Source: Neorhizobium huautlense (GTDB lineage: Bacteria; Pseudomonadota; Alphaproteobacteria; Rhizobiales; Rhizobiaceae). Taken from it: DNA of 64,000 bases. Below, one piece after another: positions 9,385-19,028 of this stretch. Positions within the stretch are counted from its first letter, which is position 1. Each line of letters starts with the position of its first letter. The position numbers and the translations under genes are program-made. Below the pieces are notes generated by a model. It was given only the letters and a program-made list of their open reading frames with translations. It searched no databases and was not told the origin of the DNA. The DNA is taken from assembly GCF_030811685.1 (NCBI RefSeq), contig NZ_JAUSRF010000006.1, forward strand, positions 248,001 through 312,000. Reading direction: 5' to 3'.

Positions 9385-10128
9385 ATGCACGCCGATATCG
9401 TAGACCTCCGCGAATTTTATCAGACGCCGCTCGGCCGCGTGGCCGAACAGTCGATCGCCATGGCGCTATCGTCTCTCTGGGCGCGGTTGCCGGAGGAGCG
9501 GCTGGTGGGGCTGGGATATGCGGTTCCCTATCTCGATCGTTTCCGCAAGGATACCGAACGCACCTTCGCCTTCATGCCGGCGGGGCAGGGGGCGGTGAAC
9601 TGGCCGCCCGGCGAGCTTTCCTCCACGGCGCTCGTGTTCGATGAAGAGCTGCCGCTGCCGGATTCCTCTATCGACCGTTTTCTGATGGTGCATTCGCTGG
9701 AGTTTGCCGAAAATCCGCGAGAGAGCCTGAAGGAAATCTGGCGCGTTCTGGCGCCCGGCGGTCGGCTTGTGATCGTTGTGCCGAACCGTCGCGGCGTGTG
9801 GGCGCGCATGGAGCATACGCCCTTCGGTTCCGGTCGACCCTATTCGCGCAGCCAGCTCACCTCGCTTCTGCGGGAAAGCAATTTTACACCATCGGCGAGC
9901 GCCGAGGCTCTCTTCTTTCCGCCTTCAAAATTGCGGTTTCTCCTGAAGCTGCGGCACCTCTTCGAGCAGGGCGGGCGGCGTTTCTGGCCGGTCTTTTCAG
10001 GCGTGATCGTGGTAGAGGCGCAGAAGCGGCTGTATCAGGGCCTGCCGGTGGCTGCGCGCGCATCGCGCCGTGTCTTCGTGCCGGTTCTGTCGCCGCAGGG
10101 CGTGCCAAGCACCCGTAGTCGCGACTGA
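9385..10128 (+). CDS. SAM-dependent methyltransferase
   Basis: A 247-residue class I methyltransferase of the methyltransf_11 type. The central region has [20 protein letters not shown] (motif after the SAM site) and [20 protein letters not shown], the typical post-II strand/loop. The classical glycine-rich motif I is degenerate. Start 9385 ([10 protein letters not shown]) was preferred over an upstream in-frame extension that overlaps the gloB promoter. The same arrangement next to gloB is common in rhizobia. Substrate unknown. Confidence 0.82.
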   Translation: MHADIVDLREFYQTPLGRVAEQSIAMALSSLWARLPEERLVGLGYAVPYLDRFRKDTERTFAFMPAGQGAVNWPPGELSSTALVFDEELPLPDSSIDRFLMVHSLEFAENPRESLKEIWRVLAPGGRLVIVVPNRRGVWARMEHTPFGSGRPYSRSQLTSLLRESNFTPSASAEALFFPPSKLRFLLKLRHLFEQGGRRFWPVFSGVIVVEAQKRLYQGLPVAARASRRVFVPVLSPQGVPSTRSRD

Positions 10129-10222
10129 CGATCTTCCACTCGACAAGACGGCGCTTCCGTTTTATTGCCTCAGGGCAATCTTTCGCCGGCTTTTCCGGCG
10201 TATTCCCTGGAAGGTCTGTCTG

Positions 10223-11332
10223 ATGAGCACCGAGATGATGAAGCCCGTTCCGCGCCCGGGTATCCTGGATATTGCCGCCTATGTGCCCGGCAAGGATCAT
10301 GCGGAAGGTGTGGCTCGCGTCTACAAGCTCTCGTCCAACGAAACGCCGCATGGTCCCAGCCCCAAGGCGATCGAGGCTTTTCGCGAGGCTGCCGGCAATC
10401 TCGAGCTTTACCCGGACGGCCAGGCGCATGATCTGCGCGAGGCGATTGCCTCGATCTATGGCCTGAATGCCGCAAATCTTCTCTGCGGCAATGGTTCCGA
10501 TGAACTGCTCGGCTTGCTCTGCCACGTCTATCTCGGCGCCGGCGATGAGGCGATCATCACCGAGCACGGTTTCCTCGTTTACAAGATCCAGATCATGGGC
10601 GCCGGTGCCACGCCGGTGACCGTGCCGGAGAAAGACTACACAGTTGACGTCGATGCGATCCTCGCTGCCGTCACGCCGAAGACAAAACTCGTCTTCATTG
10701 CCAATCCGGGCAACCCGACAGGTACCTATGTGCCGGTTGCGGATATCCGCCGGCTGCAGGCAGGGCTGCCGAAAAACGTCATTCTGGTTCTCGATGCGGC
10801 CTATGCGGAATATGTTCGCAAGAACGATTACGAGGCCGGTATCGAACTCGTCTCGTCCAACAGCAATGTCGTCATGTGCCGCACCTTCTCCAAGGTCTAT
10901 GGTCTGGCGGCTTTGCGCATCGGCTGGATGTATGGCCCGCTCGAAATCGTCGATGCGATGAACCGTGTGCGCGGGCCGTTCAACCTCAATGCGCCTGCAA
11001 TCGCTGCCGGTGCTGCCGCCATGCGCGACCAGGCCTTTATCGGCAATGCCGTCGAATACAACAAGCTGTGGCTCGACAAGCTGACCCATGCCTTCGAGAC
11101 GATCGGTCTCAAGGTCACGCCTTCCGTCACTAATTTCATCCTGATCCATTTCCCGGATGTTGATGGCAAGCGCGCGCCGGATGCGGATGCGTTTCTCACC
11201 AGCCGCGGTTACATCCTGCGCATGGTCAAAGGCTACGGTCTGCCGAATGCGCTGCGCATGACCGTCGGTCCGGAAGAAGCAAACCGCGGCGTCATCGAAA
11301 CACTCGGTGAGTTCATGGCGAAAAGCGTATGA
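10223..11332 (+). CDS. hisC: Histidinol-phosphate aminotransferase
   Basis: A 369-residue class I/II PLP aminotransferase. The Schiff-base Lys is K224 in [15 protein letters not shown], the NPGNPTGTY stretch (161-169) binds PLP, and the DAAYAEY stretch (191-197) contains the PLP-ring Asp. It converts imidazole-acetol phosphate to histidinol phosphate. Being fused transcriptionally to tyrC (ATGA overlap), it may also serve aromatic amino acid transamination, as is known for some alphaproteobacterial HisC paralogues (inference). Start 10223 follows a weak GGAAGG site. Confidence 0.93.
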   Translation: MSTEMMKPVPRPGILDIAAYVPGKDHAEGVARVYKLSSNETPHGPSPKAIEAFREAAGNLELYPDGQAHDLREAIASIYGLNAANLLCGNGSDELLGLLCHVYLGAGDEAIITEHGFLVYKIQIMGAGATPVTVPEKDYTVDVDAILAAVTPKTKLVFIANPGNPTGTYVPVADIRRLQAGLPKNVILVLDAAYAEYVRKNDYEAGIELVSSNSNVVMCRTFSKVYGLAALRIGWMYGPLEIVDAMNRVRGPFNLNAPAIAAGAAAMRDQAFIGNAVEYNKLWLDKLTHAFETIGLKVTPSVTNFILIHFPDVDGKRAPDADAFLTSRGYILRMVKGYGLPNALRMTVGPEEANRGVIETLGEFMAKSV

Positions 11333-12258
11333 CCGATCCGCAGTTCAATCGTATTGCCCTGATCGGTATCGGCCTGATCGGCTCTTCCATCGCCCGTGAT
11401 GTGAAGGCGCTGGGGCTGGCCAATGAGGTGGTGATTTCCTCGCGCAGCACTGAGACATTGAAGCGTGCGGAAGAGCTGGAGCTCGGCACGCATTACGTTT
11501 CTTCCGCTGCCGAAGCGGTGAAGGATGCCGATCTGGTTATCGTCTCCGTTCCGGTCGGTTCGTCCGGTGCGGTTGCCGAGCAGATCGCGCCGAATCTCAA
11601 GCCGGGCGCGATCCTGACCGATGTCGGTTCGACCAAGGCTTCGGTGATCGCCCAGATGGCACCGTTCGTGCCCGCGGGTGTGCATTTCATTCCCGGCCAC
11701 CCGCTGGCGGGTACGGAAAAATCCGGCCCGGATGCCGGTTTTGCGGGCCTGTTCCGTGATCGCTGGTGCATCTTCACGCCGCTGCCGGAAACGGATGCGC
11801 AGGCGCTGGACAGGCTCAAGGCGTTCTGGATCGCTCTCGGTTCGCGCGTTGATGACATGGATCCGCAGCATCACGACAAGGTGCTGGCCATCGTCTCGCA
11901 CCTGCCGCATATCATCGCCTACAACATCGTTGGCACAGCCGATGATCTGGAGACGGTGACGGAATCGGAAGTGATCAAATATTCGGCCTCCGGTTTCCGC
12001 GATTTCACCCGTCTGGCGGCGTCCGATCCGACCATGTGGCGCGATATCTGCCTGCACAACAAGGATGCGATCCTCGAAATGCTGGCGCGGTTTTCGGAAG
12101 ATCTCGCCTATCTGCAGCGGGCGATCCGCTGGGGTGAGGGCGACAAGCTGTTCGAGCTTTTCACCCGCACCCGTGATGTTCGCCGGTCGATCATTCAGGC
12201 CGGCCAGGACGTGGATGCGCCCGACTTCGGACGCCACGCGCTGGATCAGAAGAAGTAA
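11329..12258 (+). CDS. tyrC: Prephenate/arogenate dehydrogenase
   Basis: A 309-residue dehydrogenase of the TyrA family that makes tyrosine precursors. The N-terminal Rossmann motif is [14 protein letters not shown] (8-21), the substrate region holds [17 protein letters not shown], and the C-terminal helical domain includes the histidine motif [11 protein letters not shown]. No chorismate mutase or ACT domain is attached, so it is monofunctional; whether it prefers prephenate or arogenate cannot be told. Its ATG overlaps the hisC stop. Confidence 0.93.
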   Translation: MTDPQFNRIALIGIGLIGSSIARDVKALGLANEVVISSRSTETLKRAEELELGTHYVSSAAEAVKDADLVIVSVPVGSSGAVAEQIAPNLKPGAILTDVGSTKASVIAQMAPFVPAGVHFIPGHPLAGTEKSGPDAGFAGLFRDRWCIFTPLPETDAQALDRLKAFWIALGSRVDDMDPQHHDKVLAIVSHLPHIIAYNIVGTADDLETVTESEVIKYSASGFRDFTRLAASDPTMWRDICLHNKDAILEMLARFSEDLAYLQRAIRWGEGDKLFELFTRTRDVRRSIIQAGQDVDAPDFGRHALDQKK

Positions 12259-13260
12259 TCAGATCGGCGGAATTTCACCGATTGCGATGAAGCCGCCGAC
12301 CAGAACCTTGCCGTTCTTGATCGTGAAATCGATCGAGGCGCGATCACCGCCGCCAAGAGCGGAAAGCATGTTGGTGGCGTTGTTCAGCATCGGCCCGATG
12401 CCCGGAATGATGGTTTCCAGGCTCTGCTTCCAGGCTTCCAGCTTTTCCACCCGAAGCTTCATCTTGCCGTTCAGGCGGCCGTCGGCCGTAAAGCTGAACG
12501 GGCCCGACAGGCTGATCAGCCGGCCTTCGCCGAGGTCGGCGGAAAGATTGCGGATTTCGCCTTCGGCACCATAAAGCGAGACATTGCGGTCACTGCCGTC
12601 GATCAGCCCGGCCTTGCCGGTCAGCGTCACATCGGCGCTTGTGGTCAGTGCCGGCAGGCCTTGCGGCAGGTTGCCACCCGTCAGGCTGGCATTGGTCACC
12701 GTCATGGCCGCATCGAGATCGGCGCCGTTCTGGCGCAGATGCATTTCGGTCTCGCCGGCTGCAAAGTTGAAGGTCTGGCCGGTGGCTGACGACACGATTG
12801 CCGATTGCAATGCGCTGATGACCGTGGAAGAGCGCTCGACGCCGCGTCCCTTGGCCGTCAGGCTGGAGACCATGCTTTCCCACTCAGAGGAAATGCTCAG
12901 GCCATGGCTGGTGCGGATTTCCGACGGGCCATCCAGTTCCCAAACGACATGTTGCGGCGCATAGACCTGTGCTGCCGAGCGCAGGCTGCCGAAGGCGGCT
13001 GATACGCCATTGTTGCGGTCATCGACCGATACCTTGGAGCAGAACAGGCCGATGCGGAACGGATAACCGCGATATTCGGCATCGGTGCATTCGGCGATGA
13101 CGCCGGCCTTTTCCTGGCTGCCGAGCAGGGTAAAGGTGCGTTCCTTCAGAAGCGATGCCGCATAAAACCAGCCGCCCGTATAAACGCCGATCACCAGAAC
13201 GATGAGGGCTGCCAGGAACCAAATCTTGCCGCTGACGCTCCGCCGGCTTGACGCTGCCAT
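12259..13260 (-). CDS. DUF2125 membrane-anchored protein
   Basis: A 333-residue protein with an N-terminal membrane anchor (IWFLAALIVLVIGVYTGGWF, residues 11-30) and a large periplasmic part of the DUF2125 family, built of repeated beta segments such as GLSISSEWESMVSS and SLTGGNLPQGLPAL. Two Cys (ECTDAEYRGYPFRIGLFC) may form a disulfide. Start 13260 gives the anchor directly after a short basic head. It converges on tyrC with no gap. Function unknown; the fold recalls AsmA-like envelope proteins. Confidence 0.85.
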   Translation of the reverse strand: MAASSRRSVSGKIWFLAALIVLVIGVYTGGWFYAASLLKERTFTLLGSQEKAGVIAECTDAEYRGYPFRIGLFCSKVSVDDRNNGVSAAFGSLRSAAQVYAPQHVVWELDGPSEIRTSHGLSISSEWESMVSSLTAKGRGVERSSTVISALQSAIVSSATGQTFNFAAGETEMHLRQNGADLDAAMTVTNASLTGGNLPQGLPALTTSADVTLTGKAGLIDGSDRNVSLYGAEGEIRNLSADLGEGRLISLSGPFSFTADGRLNGKMKLRVEKLEAWKQSLETIIPGIGPMLNNATNMLSALGGGDRASIDFTIKNGKVLVGGFIAIGEIPPI

Positions 13261-13305
13261 GATGTTCTCCAATGGTGCTTCGATTGCAGAGGTGTGGCGT
13301 CGGAT

Positions 13306-13857
13306 ATGGACGAATTTTGGGTGTTTGGCTACGGTTCCTTGATGTGGAATCCGGGCTTTGAGTATGAAGAGCGACTGGCGGCGCGCGCATTCGGATACCG
13401 GCGGTCGCTGTGCGTGCGGTCCTTCGTGCATCGCGGAACGCCCGAAAATCCGGGGCTTGTGCTGGGGCTTGATCGTGGCGGTTCCTGCCGCGGAGTGGCC
13501 TTCAAGGTGCGCGGAGAACTGCGCGAGCCGGTCATGGCTTATCTGCATGAACGCGAACTTGTGACGAAGGTTTATCTGGAGCGCATGCTGCCGCTGATGC
13601 TGGCGGACGGGCGCCAGACAAGAGCGGTCGGTTATGTCGTCGATCGCGCCCACCAGCAATATGCCGGCGCGCTGGACGTCGAAGAGGCCTCACGCATCGT
13701 GCACGCCTCCACCGGCCAGTCCGGTCCCAACGATGCCTATGTGCTCAACACGCTGAGTCATCTGCGCGAAATGGGCATTCGCGATCTCTGGCTCGAAGGC
13801 GTCGGCAATCGGGTGCAGGCATTGCAGCGGCAGGATGCCGTCGCGATCCGTTCTTGA
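13306..13857 (+). CDS. Gamma-glutamylcyclotransferase (ChaC-like)
   Basis: A 183-residue ChaC-type enzyme that cleaves glutathione to 5-oxoproline and Cys-Gly. The N-terminus FWVFGYGSLMWNPGF is the substrate-binding loop of the family, and the catalytic Glu lies in the REPVMAYLHERELV region. An in-frame GTG 12 bp upstream (13294) could be used instead of the ATG at 13306. It is divergent from the DUF2125 gene and convergent with plsC, its stop directly abutting the plsC stop. Confidence 0.9.
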   Translation: MDEFWVFGYGSLMWNPGFEYEERLAARAFGYRRSLCVRSFVHRGTPENPGLVLGLDRGGSCRGVAFKVRGELREPVMAYLHERELVTKVYLERMLPLMLADGRQTRAVGYVVDRAHQQYAGALDVEEASRIVHASTGQSGPNDAYVLNTLSHLREMGIRDLWLEGVGNRVQALQRQDAVAIRS

Positions 13858-14649
13858 TCAGGAAACGGTTTGCGCCTGCAGTTCCGCCAGGCGCTTCACG
13901 GCAGTCGGCGGCAGAGGCAGGTGCGGGTTGTCGATCGCGGTCTGGATCAGCAGCTCGTCGCTTGCCTGTTCCAGCGTGGCGATCAGGTGGGTGAAGAAGG
14001 CGTCCGGCTCCATGCCCGGCTGGATCGGCGGCAGGATCTTTACCTTGAAGCGGCCGGGATATTTGACCAGCTTGCGGCGGCCCCAGAACAGGCCCCAATG
14101 GGCAACGATCGGCACGACCGGAACCTGGATGTCGCGGTAGATGCGGGCAATGCCATAGCGATAGTCGGGTGTATCGCCCGGTGCGCGGCGGGTGCCTTCG
14201 GGATAGATGATCAGCTGGCGGCCGGCATCCATTTCTTCCTTGGTGCGCTTCATCACCTCGACCATGACCTTACCACGGGCGCCGCGATTGACCGGGATCA
14301 TGCGCTGCTTGGCGACATACCAGCCGAATAGCGGGATCCACATCAGCTCACGCTTGAGGATATAGACCGGGTCGCGCTGATAGGGCAGAAGCGCAAACGT
14401 ATCCCAGGCCGATTGGTGTTTGGGCGCAAAGATGCAGCCGCCTTCGGGAATGTTTTCCGTTCCCTCGATCTCGAATTTGGCGCCGACGATCTTTTCCATC
14501 AGCCAGTTCGAAGACGAGGCCCATCCTTTCGGGATGAAAAAGGCCTTCTTGCGCGGCAGCAGAAAGTAGATCGGCGTGAACACGACCATCCGGGTGATGA
14601 TGTTGACGTAAAATGCGGTGTTGAACAGGATCGAACGCAAGAGCAGCAT
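13858..14649 (-). CDS. plsC: 1-acyl-sn-glycerol-3-phosphate acyltransferase
   Basis: A 263-residue membrane-associated acyltransferase that makes phosphatidic acid. The catalytic HX4D motif is HQSAWD and the glycerophosphate-binding motif is YPEGTRRAPG. An N-terminal hydrophobic segment (about residues 15-33) anchors it to the inner membrane. It is the last gene of a run ftsE-ftsX-ydcF-plsC on the minus strand, 90 bp after ydcF. Confidence 0.92.
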   Translation of the reverse strand: MLLLRSILFNTAFYVNIITRMVVFTPIYFLLPRKKAFFIPKGWASSSNWLMEKIVGAKFEIEGTENIPEGGCIFAPKHQSAWDTFALLPYQRDPVYILKRELMWIPLFGWYVAKQRMIPVNRGARGKVMVEVMKRTKEEMDAGRQLIIYPEGTRRAPGDTPDYRYGIARIYRDIQVPVVPIVAHWGLFWGRRKLVKYPGRFKVKILPPIQPGMEPDAFFTHLIATLEQASDELLIQTAIDNPHLPLPPTAVKRLAELQAQTVS

Positions 14650-14739
14650 GAAGCATTTCCGGATGGTGGGTGTGCGGTGCGTACACGATATCGGCGAAGG
14701 AGGAAAGCGCGCTGTCGGTTCGCAGGTTCGGCGAAGGGG

Positions 14740-15468
14740 TTATTTGCCTTTCGGCGCCTCACCGTCCGCGTCGGTCCGCAGGCCGCTGCCCTGATACATG
14801 CCGGCCCAGTCCCGCAGCATGGCGGCGGCCATCTTGCCGTATTCGGCAAGCATGATGCGCATCGCATCCGGATCGGTGAACCAGGCTTTTCGCGCCAGAT
14901 CGGAATTGATCACCGGGTAGGGGATGAATTCCGTTTCCACATCCCGTCGGCGCAGTTCATGCAGGCTGCGCAGCATGTGGTAATTGCTGGTCACCACCAG
15001 AACCGAGCGATAGCCGTGATCGTGGATCCAGCGGATGATCTCGTTGGCATTGCCGATCGTGTCGATGGCGTCGTAACCGATGTCGACACAGCACGAAAAC
15101 AGGTCGGCGGAAACCTGGGTGGTCTTGCGGATCTGGTTCGGTGTGGCGGATGGGTGCGCGCCTGATATCAGCAGCCGTTTGCCGGCGCCGTCACGCAACA
15201 GGCCGGCGGCCTGATCGATACGCTGGTAACCGCCGGTCAGCACCACGATCGCGTCGGCCTTCACCCCGTCGGGTTCCTTGAGCGAGGTTACCTCGTTGGC
15301 AAACCACAAAAAACCACCGCAGAACACGGCAATGACGACGAGACAGCAGAAGATCACCCAGCGTCCGAACCGACGTAGCGGGCTGGTGCGTGACAGCCAG
15401 CCGCTGCGTTTCCGGCGTTCCGGCTGGCGCTGCGGTTCCTGCTCGTTGCTGGTCATCCCGGGTGTCAT
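14740..15468 (-). CDS. YdcF-like DUF218 membrane protein
   Basis: A 242-residue protein with a basic cytoplasmic N-terminus, one transmembrane helix (FCCLVVIAVFCGGFLWFA) and a DUF218 domain: VLTGGYQRIDQAAGLLRDG, the GAHPS loop and the SVLVVTSNYHMLRSLHELRR stretch. The family includes SanA and ElyC, which act in envelope or cell-wall homeostasis. Its position between ftsX and plsC agrees with an envelope role (inference). Confidence 0.88.
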   Translation of the reverse strand: MTPGMTSNEQEPQRQPERRKRSGWLSRTSPLRRFGRWVIFCCLVVIAVFCGGFLWFANEVTSLKEPDGVKADAIVVLTGGYQRIDQAAGLLRDGAGKRLLISGAHPSATPNQIRKTTQVSADLFSCCVDIGYDAIDTIGNANEIIRWIHDHGYRSVLVVTSNYHMLRSLHELRRRDVETEFIPYPVINSDLARKAWFTDPDAMRIMLAEYGKMAAAMLRDWAGMYQGSGLRTDADGEAPKGK

Positions 15469-15538
15469 GCTCTGTCCTTAGCCCGAGATTCGCGGCAAGA
15501 ACAGGGCCATATTTCGAAGCCGCCCGGCGTCGGTCACG

Positions 15539-16597
15539 TCAGGACGAGGGAAGCCCGTCTGAGCGGGCCGGATCGGAGCGGACCAGATCGATCTCGTCGA
15601 TCGTGCGCATGACCGTGAAACGGGCAGTCAGCGTCGTCAGCAGTGCGATGATGGCGATCGTGGCGATGATGCCGATATAACCGCCGAGCCCGATGGTGAA
15701 TGTGCCGAACAGCGCTGTCGCCTGATCGCTTTCCGGGGTTGCCAGCGACCGGCTCTGCCAGAAGCTTGCGATCGCGAACAGCAATGCCGCCAGCACGCCA
15801 CCGGTGGCTGAGCCCTTCAGGCTGATCTTCAGAAAATGTTTCTGGAATTCACGGGCCACGAAACCGCTTTCGGCGCCGACGAAATGCAGCACCTCGACGA
15901 TGTGGCGGTTGCTGGACAAGGCCCCGCGCGTGGCAAAGACGACGGTCAGGATCATCGCCGTGAACACGAGGATGAGAATGCCGCCGCCGATCATCACCGT
16001 GGTCTTGGCCATGGAAACCAGACGATCGACCCAGGTGCGGTGGTCATCGAGAAAGGCCTGCGGGATTTCCGCATGCAGACGGTCGCGCATGGCCTGGAAG
16101 TCGGGCGGGTTGCTTTCATCGATGGTGATGATGACAAGGCGCGGAACCGGCAATTCCTTGAGGTCGAGGCCGCTGCCGAGCCAGGGTTCGAGCAGGCGCG
16201 CGGTGGCACCGTCGTCCATGATGGTGCCGCCCCGGGTGCCGACGAAGCTGAGCGCCAGATCGCGTGCCTTTACAAGCGTCGCATCCATGTCCAGCCCGTC
16301 ATCCGGCTTGATCTGGATGGTGATTTCTCGCGAGATCTGGCTTTCCCAACTGGCGGCGGTGGCCCGCACCATGCTGACGCCGCCGAGTGTGAGACAGGCG
16401 AGGAAGGACATGATGGCGATCACCACCATCAGCGCATTGCCCTGAATGTTGGAGGGCGGCAGGATGGGGCCGGTGGGGCGCACCTGCATTTCGGCGCGGC
16501 GCGGCTGCTGCTCCGGCAGGTCGTCGGTGGCGGGGATCGCCCGCTTGGATTCCTGTTTCGGCAGGCGTGACCGCCTGATGCGCTCGAACTCATTCAT
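15539..16597 (-). CDS. ftsX: Cell division protein FtsX
   Basis: A 352-residue integral membrane partner of FtsE. The long cytoplasmic N-terminus (about 55 residues) precedes the first transmembrane helix (ALMVVIAIMSFLACLTLGG), a periplasmic loop follows, then three more helices toward the C-terminus, as in the FtsX permease fold. FtsEX couples ATP hydrolysis to peptidoglycan hydrolase activation at the septum. Its start overlaps the 3' end of ftsE by 8 bp. Confidence 0.93.
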   Translation of the reverse strand: MNEFERIRRSRLPKQESKRAIPATDDLPEQQPRRAEMQVRPTGPILPPSNIQGNALMVVIAIMSFLACLTLGGVSMVRATAASWESQISREITIQIKPDDGLDMDATLVKARDLALSFVGTRGGTIMDDGATARLLEPWLGSGLDLKELPVPRLVIITIDESNPPDFQAMRDRLHAEIPQAFLDDHRTWVDRLVSMAKTTVMIGGGILILVFTAMILTVVFATRGALSSNRHIVEVLHFVGAESGFVAREFQKHFLKISLKGSATGGVLAALLFAIASFWQSRSLATPESDQATALFGTFTIGLGGYIGIIATIAIIALLTTLTARFTVMRTIDEIDLVRSDPARSDGLPSS

Positions 16598-17249
16598 AGA
16601 TATCGAGCCGCCCTTCGGTGAGGATCATCCGGCGCGCATCCACCTGATCCATCAAAGCCAGATCGTGAGTGGCGATGACGACGGCGGTGCCGAGCCGGTT
16701 GAGTTCGAGGAAGAGGTTGAGCAGGCGGCGTGCCATCGGCGGATCGACGTTGCCGGTCGGCTCGTCGGCGAGCAGGATTTCCGGCTGGTCCATCAGGGCG
16801 CGGGCAATGGCGGCACGCTGTTTTTCACCGCCGGAAAGCACTGCCGGCAGAACGTTGATACGCTCGCCGAGGCCGACCCATTTCAGAAGCTCGATGACGT
16901 CATTACGATACGAGGATTCGTCCTTGCCGCGTACACGCAAGGGAAGCGCGACGTTTTCATAGGTGGTCAGGTGATCGAGAAGGCGAAAATCCTGATAGAC
17001 GATGCCGACGCGCCGGCGCAGCATCGGCATTTCGCTGCGCGGGATCTGCGTCAGATCACGATCGAACATGCGGATCAGGCCGCGGGTCGGCTGCAGCGAC
17101 AGGAAAAGCAGACGCAGAAGTGTGGTCTTGCCGGCGCCGGATGGGCCGGTGAGGAATTGGAAAGAGCCGCTCGGGATGTCGAACGTCATGTCCCGGAGAA
17201 TTTCCGGACCCATTCCATACCGCAAACCGACATTTTCGAAATGGATCAA
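16590..17249 (-). CDS. ftsE: Cell division ATP-binding protein FtsE
   Basis: A 219-residue ABC ATPase. Walker A is GPSGAGKTT (35-43), the ABC signature is LSGGEKQR, and Walker B is EILLADEPTGN followed by the switch His in IATHDLALM. It pairs with FtsX at the divisome. The two genes overlap by 8 bp, which supports translational coupling. The 216 bp upstream, shared with the divergent gene at 17466, should hold the promoter. Confidence 0.95.
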   Translation of the reverse strand: MIHFENVGLRYGMGPEILRDMTFDIPSGSFQFLTGPSGAGKTTLLRLLFLSLQPTRGLIRMFDRDLTQIPRSEMPMLRRRVGIVYQDFRLLDHLTTYENVALPLRVRGKDESSYRNDVIELLKWVGLGERINVLPAVLSGGEKQRAAIARALMDQPEILLADEPTGNVDPPMARRLLNLFLELNRLGTAVVIATHDLALMDQVDARRMILTEGRLDIYE

Positions 17250-17465
17250 CCGATCGTCCAGTCCATCAGGTTTTGGTTTTTCGCGTGCGTAAACGCAGAA
17301 GGTTTACAGAGCATGAATCTTTGGCGGAAAGAGGTGGATTAGCGACCGTCTTTGCGAAGCATTAACCAATTAAATTTACTTCTGGGCGGGATTCGTTTCA
17401 ATGCCCCTGCTTCTTCGTGCTTTTCAACTCTCGGGGATAACGGGCTGGAGGAGGCCGGAGAAGCC

Positions 17466-18176
17466 ATGAGCGCATTTCGTTCACGCCAAGAGGGCCGTTC
17501 ACACCAAGAGAACACGACCGCTGACTACGACATCCTGCCGCCTTCGCCAAGCCGTCGTTCGCAGGCGCAAGGTCGGCAAACACAAAATGACGTTGTCGAT
17601 GCGCAGTTCGTGACGGTGCGCGACAGCGCCCAACGCCGCAGTTTCGAAGCCGCTCCCCGCAACGACAATCGCCGATCTGTTCACCGTCCGGCGCCCGCTG
17701 CCGTTTCGTCGGTGGCGCAGCGCGGTTTTGCTGCGCGACTGGTGGGGCGCGCCGAACAGGCGCTGATGCGTATGTCGGCGGATTTTTTCTCAGCCATCGT
17801 TGCACTGGTCTTCGTGCTGGTCTTTGGTCTTTCCGGCGGGTTTTCGCTGATCGGAGGAGGGCCGGCGGATGCGGCACCCGTGCGTGGCCTCACCATCACC
17901 CATGCCAACCTGACGCCGCAGGATGCCAATGGCATGCAGGCCATGCTGGTGACCGGCATTATCGAAAACGGCGATGCCATCGACCGGCCGCTTTCAGTCA
18001 TTCGCGCCGAACTCGTGTCCGGCGGTCTGGTGGTTGCCGAAACATTGATCGCGCCGCCGGCGGCGTCGATCGGGGCGAAAGAAAGCCGTGGATTCTCGGC
18101 CCGCATGGCCTATGCCGGTGGAAAAAAGCCGGACTTGCGCCTTTCCTTCGTCGACAAGGGTGCCCCGCGCCTCTGA
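17466..18176 (+). CDS. Single-TM protein upstream of hpt, unknown function
   Basis: A 236-residue protein with a long, charged, probably disordered N-terminus (about 105 residues rich in Arg, Gln, Ser), a single transmembrane helix (AIVALVFVLVFGLSGGFSLIG) and a C-terminal domain of about 100 residues that reads like a DUF3426-type beta sandwich (LTPQDANGMQAMLVTGIIENG). The family often carries an N-terminal MJ0042 zinc ribbon; no CxxC pair is present here. The start at 17466 follows a GGAG site 5-8 bases upstream; the longer in-frame reading from 17352 lacks one. Divergent from ftsE. Confidence 0.7.
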   Translation: MSAFRSRQEGRSHQENTTADYDILPPSPSRRSQAQGRQTQNDVVDAQFVTVRDSAQRRSFEAAPRNDNRRSVHRPAPAAVSSVAQRGFAARLVGRAEQALMRMSADFFSAIVALVFVLVFGLSGGFSLIGGGPADAAPVRGLTITHANLTPQDANGMQAMLVTGIIENGDAIDRPLSVIRAELVSGGLVVAETLIAPPAASIGAKESRGFSARMAYAGGKKPDLRLSFVDKGAPRL

Positions 18177-18200
18177 TTGTGCTATCGGCCCCGCTTTACA

Positions 18201-18299
18201 CTATCGCGTCCACTTTGCACCGGAGATGGCGCAAAGTGGACGCGATAGCATTTTAAGATTTGCGCATCGTACTTTCCGAAAACCGGAGCCGGTTTTCGG
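18201..18299. repeat. Intergenic palindromic element upstream of hpt
   Basis: Two inverted repeats lie in the 162-bp gap before hpt. The first has perfect 18-bp arms (18201-18218 and 18231-18248) around a 12-base loop. The second has 11-bp arms (18276-18286 and 18289-18299) around two bases, reading CCGAAAACCGG. The second half resembles the mosaic palindromes scattered through rhizobial genomes. Whether it terminates the upstream transcript or is a mobile REP/RIME-like relic cannot be told from one copy. Confidence 0.65.
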
Positions 18300-18338
18300 G
18301 TCGATTGCGCGGGCGCCAACAGGCCAAAGGAGAAGCAT

Positions 18339-18899
18339 ATGCCCGTGGTCCGCGGAAAGACTATCGAACCGCTCTACACTGCCGAGCAGATTGCCGAGCG
18401 CAACCATGCGATCGCCGCCCAGATCGCCACCGGTCCGACCAAGGATCTGCTGGTCATCGCCATCCTCAAGGGCTCGTTCATTTTTGCCGCCGACCTTCTG
18501 CGTGCCATGCACGATGTGGATCTGGCCCCGGAAGTCGAGTTCATCACGCTGTCGAGCTACGGCACCGGCACGGTCTCGCAGGGCGTTCGCATCGTCAAGG
18601 ATATCGACAGCGACGTGCATGGCCGCGATGTGCTTTTGATCGACGACATTCTCGAATCCGGCCGCACGCTGAAATTCGCCAAGGAACTGCTTTACGAACG
18701 TGGTGCACGAAACGTCACCATCGCCGTGCTGCTCGACAAGCGCGTCAAGCGCAAGGAAGACCTCGAGGCCGATTATGTCGGCTTCGAATGCCCGGACTAT
18801 TTTGTCGTCGGTTACGGCATGGACGTGGCTTATGCGTTTCGCGAACTGCCTTTCGTCGGTGTCGTCACCGGTGATGCCGAGGCCGCATCGGAAGGCTGA
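18339..18899 (+). CDS. hpt: Hypoxanthine phosphoribosyltransferase
   Basis: A 186-residue purine salvage enzyme converting hypoxanthine (and guanine) plus PRPP to IMP/GMP. The PRPP-binding motif VLLIDDILESGRTL is intact. The N-terminal ILKGSFIFAADL loop is the pyrophosphate-binding segment, and the C-terminal DYFVVGYGMDVAYAFRELPF stretch contains the purine-binding aromatic. An AGGAGAAGC site precedes the ATG. cpdR follows 129 bp downstream with its own leader. Confidence 0.94.
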   Translation: MPVVRGKTIEPLYTAEQIAERNHAIAAQIATGPTKDLLVIAILKGSFIFAADLLRAMHDVDLAPEVEFITLSSYGTGTVSQGVRIVKDIDSDVHGRDVLLIDDILESGRTLKFAKELLYERGARNVTIAVLLDKRVKRKEDLEADYVGFECPDYFVVGYGMDVAYAFRELPFVGVVTGDAEAASEG

Positions 18900-19028
18900 C
18901 AGATGTCGTAACCTGACACAATGACACGGCCTGTTAACCACGTTGCTTGACCCTGTGACCGGCGTTTACTCCTTAAAAAGGAAAGACTGGTCATTTGGGT
19001 GCCAAATTGAAGCACGGAGAAAACAGCC

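Noticed and set aside
10160-10205. SAM-II or other riboswitch before hisC
   Set aside because: Two small hairpins (TTGCC/GGCAA and CGCCGG/CCGGCG) are present but no conserved aptamer bases; more likely 3' structure of the methyltransferase transcript.
17355-17375. CtrA binding site upstream of the gene at 17466
   Set aside because: TTAACCAATTAA has only four bases between the TTAA halves, not the seven of the consensus.
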